From assembly GCA_947632335.1 (NCBI GenBank), contig CANROX010000003.1, forward strand, positions 1-64,000: a DNA stretch of 64,000 nucleotides, in the 5' to 3' direction. The position numbers and the translations under genes are program-made. Below the pieces are notes generated by a model. It saw nothing but the letters and a program-made list of their open reading frames with translations. It did no database searches and was not told the origin of the DNA. This document shows, piece after piece, positions 38,735 to 47,713 of this stretch. The stretch comes from an uncultured Clostridia bacterium (lineage in GTDB: Bacteria; Bacillota; Clostridia; Oscillospirales; Acutalibacteraceae). Numbering within the stretch: the first letter of the stretch is position 1; every line of letters starts with the position of its first letter.

Positions 38735-38885
38735 GGTTAGTGAAATTTTATTATAGGGAGGAAAGAGGAATAAAAGAGCAAGTGTCCATACATTGTGGGC
38801 ACAGGGGTAATAAGGCATTTGATATTATTGAAAGTTTTAAATTTTGGGAGCAGAAGTGGGAAAAACTCACTTCTATTTTTTAAAA
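38735..38885 (+). ncRNA. Possible structured small RNA ending in a terminator
   Basis: Non-coding; hairpin GTGTCCA-N7-TGGGCAC and terminal AGAAGTGGG-aaaa-CTCACTTCT then T-run. Confidence 0.3.
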
Positions 38886-38903
38886 ATTTTTATTAAAAAA
38901 AAC

Positions 38904-38932
38904 TTGACTAATTTTAAATGAAGTAATATAAT
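38904..38932 (+). promoter_or_regulatory. Sigma-A promoter for a small acidic peptide gene
   Basis: TTGACT-N17-TATAAT, followed by inverted repeat TGTGCATA-N12-TATGCACA (38954-38981). Confidence 0.65.
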
Positions 38933-39026
38933 TATAATAGAAAACAAAATTAATGTGCATAAATAGTATTTAATATGCACAAAACGATTTGAGGGCAGAA
39001 CAAATTGTAATTAAGGTGGTGATATT

Positions 39027-39152
39027 GTGAAAGACAGAGAAATGAAGGACCAGGAAATGTACAAGACATATTCATACGGCAATAACTATATTGATTTTTA
39101 TGATGAAGACGACGACGAACTCTGTCACTTTTTTATTGACGACGAAATTTAA
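39027..39152 (+). CDS. 41-aa acidic small protein
   Basis: MKDREMKDQEMYKTYSYGNNYIDFYDEDDDELCHFFIDDEI; GTG start with SD AAGGTGG, own promoter, downstream hairpin. Confidence 0.5.
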   Translation: MKDREMKDQEMYKTYSYGNNYIDFYDEDDDELCHFFIDDEI

Positions 39153-39342
39153 AAATACTTAGTTTTATACAGGCTCTGACTTTATTGGTCAGGGCCTTTT
39201 TATGTTATCGGAAAATGATAAAGTGTAAATGTTAATTTAGTCACTTATAAAATTCTCCTACTTATTTAGACAAAATATACAAATATTCAAGAAATGTAGA
39301 AAATGAAATAAAAATACTTGCAAATTTCAGAAAAGACTGATA

Positions 39343-39365
39343 TACTTATCATTGGGTGATAAGTA
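39343..39365. promoter_or_regulatory. Inverted repeat upstream of gdhA
   Basis: TACTTATCA-TTGGG-TGATAAGTA, 9-bp perfect arms. Confidence 0.5.
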
Positions 39366-39531
39366 AGTTATTCAAAAAAACGGATAAATAATGATTTTGC
39401 CTTTCGGTAAACTTTCATTTTCTGTAAAAGAATAATTTTGCTGTCATACAAAGAGAGTAGGTATAAAATGAAAAAGCTGTTTGTTACATATAGTAATCCG
39501 GCTTATTCAAAAACAATTAATTAATTTTTAG

Positions 39532-40878
<1,347 letters not shown>

Positions 40879-40984
40879 TCAATAAATGAATGTTATGGGG
40901 CAGTGTGTTTTGCACTGCCTTTTTTCTTGGTGTTGAATTTTATATTTATATGTGATACAATAGTGTAAAATTAAATAAAAAACA

Positions 40985-41165
40985 CAAATCAAGGGAAATA
41001 GGGTGAAATTCCTATGCAACTGCCATTACTGTGATAACCGTGTGTTTAAGCCAGATTACTTGAAGTGTTTTTGGTTTTAAGGCTTTTGGGTAAGAAAAGT
41101 AACCGTTATAATCTGCAAAATAACTGCATTCTTATGCAGGTGTTCTGCGGGATTTTGTGTTGTGT
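40985..41165 (+). ncRNA. Cobalamin riboswitch
   Basis: GGGAAATAGGGTGAAATTCCTATGCAACTGCCATTACTGTGA ... AAGCCAGATTAC (B12-box-like), then terminator and a B12-type transport operon. Confidence 0.85.
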
Positions 41166-41168
41166 TTT

Positions 41169-41196
41169 ACTCCTTGCCAAAAGCAGGGAGTTTTTT
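41169..41196 (+). terminator. Riboswitch expression-platform terminator
   Basis: ACTCCTTGC-CAAAA-GCAGGGAGT then TTTTTT, upstream of the ATG at 41213. Confidence 0.8.
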
Positions 41197-41212
41197 ATTT
41201 TGGGTGATTTAT

Positions 41213-42130
41213 ATGAAAAAGACAACCTTACTGTTGGTAGTTATTATGCTTATATCCTGTTTTACAGGTTCTTATGTGGAGGCTGCCGAACAATATGTCA
41301 CAGTAAGTTTTGAAGACTACAGCCTTAGGGCAAATGAAAACTGCGATTTTCCAAAGCCCCTTGGAAAAATAATTGGAAAGACAAAAGTAAAAATTCAGGA
41401 TAGGGATACTATAGCCACCGTAACTCTGAGATTGCTGTCACAGCTGAATATTGACGCCTATTATAGTGGTAATGCCGAAATGGGCGGCGGATTTTATCTT
41501 GAATCCATTGATAACTTTACTGCGGAAAATGGGAAAAAGGTTAGTGACGGCTATGGATTGGGTGAGTTTTCTGCCGGTGAAAATAGCGGGTGGACAATAA
41601 GTTATAACGGTATTTTAATAGATAAGGCGGCATCAGAATATTACATAAAAAACGGTGACAGTTTAATTTGGAAATATACCGCCTTGGCTTTTACTGATGT
41701 TGTAGAAAATAATTCTTCTGTAACCGCCCCTACACAGGGAACTGTAATTTCAAAAAATAATGCTTTGTCATCGTCACGAATTAGAACAAACAATAGAAAA
41801 AATAGAACTTATGCTACATCAAAGGCTATTAACAGTAAAATCCAAAGTACCTCTTCTTCCCGTAGTAATATAAATAATATAGAGGCTGAAAGTAAGGCGG
41901 AAAACAACAGGACAGTTGAAAGTACAACAGTTATCCGTGATAGGGAGAATATAACTGAAACTTCGGCTATGGGAGAAAATAAAATTGAAAAAACCACAGG
42001 TACAAAGGAAAGTGGCAATAACAGTAACAAGATATTGTATATAATTTTTATAATTGCAGTACTAACAATCTTAGGGATTATAGTATGCATAATAATTTTA
42101 TATAGAGATAGAAAAAATAAGGAGGAATAA
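41213..42130 (+). CDS. Membrane-anchored surface protein with DUF4430-like (transcobalamin beta-domain-like) domain
   Basis: Signal peptide; DTIATVTLRLLSQLNIDAYYSG...GGFYLESIDNFTAENG...NSGWTISYNGILIDKAASEYYIKNGDSLIWKYT; C-terminal TM anchor. Confidence 0.75.
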   Translation: MKKTTLLLVVIMLISCFTGSYVEAAEQYVTVSFEDYSLRANENCDFPKPLGKIIGKTKVKIQDRDTIATVTLRLLSQLNIDAYYSGNAEMGGGFYLESIDNFTAENGKKVSDGYGLGEFSAGENSGWTISYNGILIDKAASEYYIKNGDSLIWKYTALAFTDVVENNSSVTAPTQGTVISKNNALSSSRIRTNNRKNRTYATSKAINSKIQSTSSSRSNINNIEAESKAENNRTVESTTVIRDRENITETSAMGENKIEKTTGTKESGNNSNKILYIIFIIAVLTILGIIVCIIILYRDRKNKEE

Positions 42131-42132
42131 AA

Positions 42133-43257
42133 ATGAAAAAAGTATTTTTAGTTTTGCTTGCATTGATGATGACTGTATCAGGCACTTTATATGCAGGTGC
42201 AGAAGAGGTGGATAAGGCCTATGACGGTTATGTCTATCTTACAGTAGAAAGAAACACAATCGGACAGGGACTTGCCCTTGCCCCAACCAAGGTAGGTTAC
42301 TTTGAGGGGGAAAGCCTTGCGGATATTTCCGAAAGAGGTTTAGGAGATATGAGCGTATTTACCGGGGATATGAGTTCATACTATATTGAAACTATTGTTG
42401 ACGGCGGCGAGCCACAGGGCTGGACAATCAGCGATGTACCTACAGACATTATGAATGCCCTTGGAGGAGAGGATTATTTTGATGAAAGACAGGTGCCTAC
42501 AGAGCTTTCTGCAGATGACTATACAGCCTATACAGGTTGGATGCTTACGGTGGACAACTACAGCATTAATGATTATGCAGGCAGCGTTAAGTATGGTGAG
42601 GATACATCGGACGGTTTGCACTTTAAAAACGGCAGTACGGTAAGACTTCAGTACACAGCATATGGCTGGGGTGAAGATATTGGCTGTGGATTTGGATATA
42701 TGCCCTTTGAAACCACAAACACTTTCCCGGACAGAAGTGAGCTTATTGCAAAGATTGGTGAAATCAACGCTTATGGCACATCACAAAACTATGGCAGTGC
42801 ATATACAGAGGCTGTAAAACTATTAAACACATGGGAAATTACAGAAGATGAAATTTCAAAGGCCCTTGCTGATATTAAGATTGCTGAGAGTGGACATATT
42901 TACGAGTATAAATCAAACGGGGACGGTACACACACTATTACCTGTAAGGACTGTGGTATTACAGAAACTGCTGATTGTTCTTTTGACAGTAACAATGTTT
43001 GTGAAAAATGTAAATGCCACAAAACAGTTTCCATTTATGGCGATGTAAACGGCGACGGCGAAGTTGATATTCAGGATGCAACAGCGGTGCAGAAGTACAC
43101 CATAAGAATGATAGACCTTACAGACGAACAAAAGGAAACTGTACTTGTTGACGGAGCAACAAAGGTTAATATTAAGATTGTTACACGAATCCAAAAGTAT
43201 GTAAATAATGCTTTAAAAGAAACAAATCTGGGTACACAGTTTGTAAAATATAGTTAG
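42133..43257 (+). CDS. Secreted DUF4430-like protein with C-terminal dockerin
   Basis: Signal peptide; GWMLTVDNYSINDYAGSVKY...FKNGSTVRLQYTAYG; dockerin GDVNGDGEVDIQDATAVQKYTIRMIDLTDEQKETVLVDGATKVNIKIVTRIQKYVNNAL. Confidence 0.78.
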   Translation: MKKVFLVLLALMMTVSGTLYAGAEEVDKAYDGYVYLTVERNTIGQGLALAPTKVGYFEGESLADISERGLGDMSVFTGDMSSYYIETIVDGGEPQGWTISDVPTDIMNALGGEDYFDERQVPTELSADDYTAYTGWMLTVDNYSINDYAGSVKYGEDTSDGLHFKNGSTVRLQYTAYGWGEDIGCGFGYMPFETTNTFPDRSELIAKIGEINAYGTSQNYGSAYTEAVKLLNTWEITEDEISKALADIKIAESGHIYEYKSNGDGTHTITCKDCGITETADCSFDSNNVCEKCKCHKTVSIYGDVNGDGEVDIQDATAVQKYTIRMIDLTDEQKETVLVDGATKVNIKIVTRIQKYVNNALKETNLGTQFVKYS

Positions 43258-43326
43258 GTTATTTAAAAATTTTCTGACATCCACATTTGTGGGTGTCAGT
43301 TATCTAAACTGCTATGGAGGATTATT

Positions 43327-43590
43327 GTGACGGAGAATTTATCCAAAGAAAGATGTATTCTGCTTTTGCAGGAAAAGTATAAAGAAAAAGGTAAACTGCC
43401 CCAAAAGTCCGACTTTACAGATTACGAAGTTATGATGATAAAATCACACTTGGGCCCATGGCCAAGGGCTCTTGAGGCCTCCGGAATAAAGGAGCCCAGA
43501 AGTCAAAGCAAGATTATAAAAAGGCAGGAAAAACGGGAAAGAGCAAAAAAGCGAAAACTGGATTTTAAGAATAAAAGCGATATATTATGA
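43327..43590 (+). CDS. Small basic protein resembling the HNH/homing-endonuclease-associated repeat
   Basis: GKLPQKSDFTDYEVMMIKSHLGPWPRALEASGIKEP; GTG start; ATGA overlap with next gene. Confidence 0.5.
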   Translation: MTENLSKERCILLLQEKYKEKGKLPQKSDFTDYEVMMIKSHLGPWPRALEASGIKEPRSQSKIIKRQEKRERAKKRKLDFKNKSDIL

Positions 43591-45104
43591 CTGATATTTC
43601 TATAAAAGAGAGCAGAAGATTATTGAGCATAGTCCTTGTTGTCATTGTTTCTGTTCTTATTATTTGTTTAAGCACAGGGAATACCTCAACATTAAATACA
43701 AAGACCGACGCTGTATATGCTGAAACCGGAAATATTCTGTACAACGCAGGAGTTCCAAAGCTATCTTCCACAGGCGGAGAATGGGTTATTATTGGTATGT
43801 CAAGAGGCGGATATAACACAGGGGACAGCTATTACAAAGATTATTATGAAAATGTTGTTAATAAATTAACAGAAAAGAATGGCGTCCTTTCAAAAAGGAA
43901 AAATACAGAATATTCAAGAGTTATTATATCCCTAACCTCCATTGGAAAAGATGTAAGAAATGTTGGGGGATACAATCTTCTTGAAAACCTTGCTGATTTT
44001 GATAAGGTAAAATTACAGGGCATAAACGGTCCTATTTGGGCACTGATTGCCCTGGACTGCGGAGGTTACGAAATACCCAAAACAGAGGGTTTGTCACAGA
44101 CAACAAGGGAAAAACTTATTGAGTATATATTGAATTCCGAAATAAAGACAGGAGGCTGGGCCCTTGGCGGAAGCGTGCCGGAGGCTGATGTTACCTCAAT
44201 GGCTATAACCAGTCTTGCAAAGTACTATACATATAGTGAAGATGTAAGGCAGGCAGTGGACAGAGGAGTGGAAACCCTCTCAAAAATTCAAAATCAAAAG
44301 GGTTGTTTTACTTACAACAAGGTTGAAAGTTGTGAAAGTGTTGCACAGGCTGTTACCTGTCTTTCCACACTGGGAATTGACGCAGATAAAGACAAAAAAT
44401 TTATTAAAAACTCCAAAAGTCTTATTGATAGTCTTTTGGATTTTTATATTGAAGGCATAGGCTTTGCCCATACAAAAGGGGGTGTGTTTTCCCAGCTTGC
44501 AACGGAGCAGGCATACTATAGCATAGTGGCGTATAACAGGTTTATCCAAGGGAAAACCTCTCTTTTTGATATGACAGATATTACTGCCCCGGAAGTTACC
44601 CTACCTACCGTATTTACAATACCCACAGTTCCCAATGTAACAACAGCAGGAACAACTGTATCCTCTACTGCAAAAACAAGAGAAAGCGTTTTGGAGCATT
44701 CCGATACAGCAGAAACAAAAGTAAATATTTCAGAAGAAACACTGCCTGAAAGCAGTGAAAATAAAACTATAGAAAAAAAGAGCGTTTCAACTGCAGGGGG
44801 AAATACAAAAAATACAGGTATAGAAAGTATAAATGTTATAAAGGCAAACAATATTACGGAAAGCACTTCTAAAGCAACAGACGCCAGTACTGCTGAAAAA
44901 AATAGTACAGTAAAAGACGGTTTACATTATACTAAAGCAGCAACAACACAGCCAACAACAGCCACCTCAGAAATTACCAAAGAAAAACCGGAAACAAATG
45001 ATAATAATATTTTAACTATTGTGGCAGGCAGTATTACGGGAATAATGGTTATTATTCTTGCAGTTCTCATTACCATAATAATTAAGAGGAAAATAAAGAA
45101 ATGA
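43587..45104 (+). CDS. Membrane-anchored alpha/alpha-toroid (prenyltransferase/squalene-cyclase-repeat-like) surface protein
   Basis: LQGINGPIWALIALDCGGY...TGGWALGGSVPEADVTSMAITSLAKY...QNQKGCFTYNKVESCESVAQAVTCLSTLGI; Ser/Thr-rich stalk and C-terminal TM. Confidence 0.75.
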   Translation: MTDISIKESRRLLSIVLVVIVSVLIICLSTGNTSTLNTKTDAVYAETGNILYNAGVPKLSSTGGEWVIIGMSRGGYNTGDSYYKDYYENVVNKLTEKNGVLSKRKNTEYSRVIISLTSIGKDVRNVGGYNLLENLADFDKVKLQGINGPIWALIALDCGGYEIPKTEGLSQTTREKLIEYILNSEIKTGGWALGGSVPEADVTSMAITSLAKYYTYSEDVRQAVDRGVETLSKIQNQKGCFTYNKVESCESVAQAVTCLSTLGIDADKDKKFIKNSKSLIDSLLDFYIEGIGFAHTKGGVFSQLATEQAYYSIVAYNRFIQGKTSLFDMTDITAPEVTLPTVFTIPTVPNVTTAGTTVSSTAKTRESVLEHSDTAETKVNISEETLPESSENKTIEKKSVSTAGGNTKNTGIESINVIKANNITESTSKATDASTAEKNSTVKDGLHYTKAATTQPTTATSEITKEKPETNDNNILTIVAGSITGIMVIILAVLITIIIKRKIKK

Positions 45105-46279
45105 AAATTTTTAGGAATACGCTTACACTAATTTTTGCGGTGTTAATTTTTTCTGCAAGTTTTACTGTTACATATGCCAAAAGCAAAACATACACAACAG
45201 AAGAATTGGAAAAAGTAGCAGGGGATATTGTAGATTGGGAGAAATCCCAATTCGATTTTAATTCCAAAGAAAACCTTTTCAGCGGTAAATTTCTGCCCCT
45301 TGCAGGCAGTACGGAGGGTGACTGGCTTTGCATAGCCTTAAACAGACTTGAGGTTAAAGATGATTACAAAACTTATCTTAACAGCTTAAAGGATTATGTG
45401 GAAGAAAAGTATAGAACAGAGTCAGGACTAAGCAGATACAAGGCTACAGAATGGCATAGGATTATTCTTGCAGTAGTCGCCTGCGGCGGAAACCCTGAAC
45501 ACTTTGGCAAGGACAAAAACGGCAAAGATATTAATCTACTGTCCGACGGAATTTATAACAGGGAACAGAAATTAAATTTACAGGGAATTAACGGGGTTGT
45601 ATGGGGGCTTATCGCCCTTGACAGTGATTCATTTAAAGTTCCCACTGCATCAAAAATTACAAGGGAAAAAATTATTGCTGATATACTGAAAAATCAGAAT
45701 GCCGACGGGGGCTGGTCAATTGGCGGAGGAAAATCCGATATTGATATGACAGCCATGGCACTACAGGCTATTGGAAAATATAAGGAAAGAAAAAATGTAA
45801 GTAAAGCCATTGAAAAATCCCTTTCCTTTATTTCAGTTAATCAGAAAAATTCCGGCGGTTTTAAAAGTAAGGGCGTTGAAAATGCGGAAAGTATCTGTCA
45901 GGTAATTATTGCCCTTAATACCCTAAAAATAGATACAAACAGCGATGAAAGATTTATTAAAAACGGCAGAACTTTGATAAGTGCCCTGATGGATTACAAA
46001 TGCAGTAAGGGTGGATTTTCCCATATAAAAAACGGCGAACCCGACCTTATCGTCAACCAGCAGGTTTTACTTGCCCTTGCCTCTCAAATAAGAGGGGAGA
46101 AAGGCCGGACTGCCCTCTTTGATTTTAGTGATAACAAGGTGAAATTTTTAGGGTCAGACAGGGACGGCAACATATCAACTATTTTTATCATATCATTAAT
46201 AATCGGTATAGGTTTAGTAACTGCCATAAGTATTATAGTTCGTAAAAAGAAAAATAAAACTAAGGATTTACATAATTGA
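45101..46279 (+). CDS. Membrane-anchored alpha/alpha-toroid surface protein, paralogue of the preceding gene
   Basis: LQGINGVVWGLIALDSDSF...DGGWSIGGGKSDIDMTAMALQAIGKY...KNSGGFKSKGVENAESICQVIIALNTLKI; C-terminal TM. Confidence 0.77.
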   Translation: MKIFRNTLTLIFAVLIFSASFTVTYAKSKTYTTEELEKVAGDIVDWEKSQFDFNSKENLFSGKFLPLAGSTEGDWLCIALNRLEVKDDYKTYLNSLKDYVEEKYRTESGLSRYKATEWHRIILAVVACGGNPEHFGKDKNGKDINLLSDGIYNREQKLNLQGINGVVWGLIALDSDSFKVPTASKITREKIIADILKNQNADGGWSIGGGKSDIDMTAMALQAIGKYKERKNVSKAIEKSLSFISVNQKNSGGFKSKGVENAESICQVIIALNTLKIDTNSDERFIKNGRTLISALMDYKCSKGGFSHIKNGEPDLIVNQQVLLALASQIRGEKGRTALFDFSDNKVKFLGSDRDGNISTIFIISLIIGIGLVTAISIIVRKKKNKTKDLHN

Positions 46280-46827
46280 AAAAGGATATAATTGCAATTT
46301 TTGCTGTAATAATTGCTGTTGTTATTATAATAATAGGTACAGATTTTCAGACAGTAGACCAATATTATACTGACCATATTGAAGATATAAAACAGGACAG
46401 CAAAACTGTTACAATGACAATCGAATGTAAAACAATTCTTAAAAATAAAGAGAAATTGGACAAAAGCCTTGAAAAGTATGTTCCTGATAATGGATTTATT
46501 CTTAAAGACACAAAATTTGTTCTTAATAATGATGATACGGCCTTTGACATTCTTGACAGGGTTACAAGGTATAAGAAAATACAGATGGAATACTATGGTG
46601 CAGACCTTAACAGATATGGTACAGTATACATAGAAGGTATAAATTATTTGTACGAATATTCCTGTGGAGAATTATCCGGCTGGGTGTATTCCGTAAACGG
46701 TCAATATCCCCAGTGTGGCTGTTCACAGTATAAACTAAAGGACGGCGACCATATTGTGTGGTCATACACCTGTGACTTGGGCAGAGATGTTGGCTGTACT
46801 GTTGGGGGAGGGAATAATGGAAAATAG
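46276..46827 (+). CDS. Membrane-anchored DUF4430-like protein
   Basis: N-terminal TM; DDTAFDILDRVTRYKKIQMEYYG...YGTVYIEGINYLYEYSCGELSGWVYSVNGQYPQCGCSQYKLKDGDHIVWSYTCDLGRDVG; TTG start, TTGA overlap. Confidence 0.82.
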   Translation: MKKDIIAIFAVIIAVVIIIIGTDFQTVDQYYTDHIEDIKQDSKTVTMTIECKTILKNKEKLDKSLEKYVPDNGFILKDTKFVLNNDDTAFDILDRVTRYKKIQMEYYGADLNRYGTVYIEGINYLYEYSCGELSGWVYSVNGQYPQCGCSQYKLKDGDHIVWSYTCDLGRDVGCTVGGGNNGK

Positions 46828-47713
46828 GAAAATATCAGGTTTTAACACTCTGCACCCGGCAGTACTTTTTACATATTTTGTATCTGTGGTTATAGTTGCA
46901 ATGTTTTGCACAAATCCCGTTATGCTGTTTCTTGCTCTGATAGGAGGAGTCAGCTTTTTTGGGGTGATGAAAGGTGCAAAGCTGTTTTTTCAAGATTTAT
47001 GCTTTTATATTTTAATGGCGGTTTTTATAGCAATAATAAATCCCCTTTTCAGCCACAACGGTGTAACCCCTCTGTTTTTTATGAATGGTAATCCTGTCAC
47101 TTTAGAGGCAATACTATATGGCGTTGATATAGCCCTTATGCTTGTCGGTGTAATATATTGGTGTAAGTGTTACAGTGAAGTTATGACGACAGATAAATTT
47201 CTTTTTCTTTTTGGCAAGGCCGTTCCAAAGCTATCTCTGGTGCTTTCAGCTGCTCTTAGGTTTATTCCTCTTTTTAGAAGAAAGCTGAAAGAAATACGCA
47301 GTGTGCAAAGTTCCCTGGGGTTGTATGAAAAAAAAGGAATGATAAACAGGGTTACAGCGGAATTAAAGGTTTTTTCTTCTCTTATCACCTGGTCTCTTGA
47401 AAATTCTGTAGACACAGGAGCGTCAATGAAAGCAAGGGGATATGGCCTAAAGGGGCGAACTCATTTTTCCGTATTTACTTTTAGAAAAAGGGATTTAGGG
47501 TATTTAATTTGTATTATTGTACTGGTGGGCATAGTGATTTTAGGTATGTCTATGGGTATAAGTGATTTCAAGTTTTATCCGGAAATTTCGGAATTTAACT
47601 TTGGTTTAAAACAGATTGCCGTATATATTTCTTTTGGCATACTTTCATTTATACCATTTTTAAGTGAGTTGTGGGAGGTGATTATGTGGAAATACTCAGC
47701 ATCAAAAATTTAA
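46817..47713 (+). CDS. ecfT: ECF transporter T component
   Basis: FNTLHPAVLFTYFVSVVIVAMF; C-terminal SSLITWSLENSVDTGASMKARGYGLKGRTHF. Confidence 0.87.
   Translation: MENRKISGFNTLHPAVLFTYFVSVVIVAMFCTNPVMLFLALIGGVSFFGVMKGAKLFFQDLCFYILMAVFIAIINPLFSHNGVTPLFFMNGNPVTLEAILYGVDIALMLVGVIYWCKCYSEVMTTDKFLFLFGKAVPKLSLVLSAALRFIPLFRRKLKEIRSVQSSLGLYEKKGMINRVTAELKVFSSLITWSLENSVDTGASMKARGYGLKGRTHFSVFTFRKRDLGYLICIIVLVGIVILGMSMGISDFKFYPEISEFNFGLKQIAVYISFGILSFIPFLSELWEVIMWKYSASKI

Noticed and set aside
38735-38885. 6S RNA or tmRNA
   Set aside because: No recognisable central bubble/closing stem or tag-reading frame; left as an unassigned possible sRNA.
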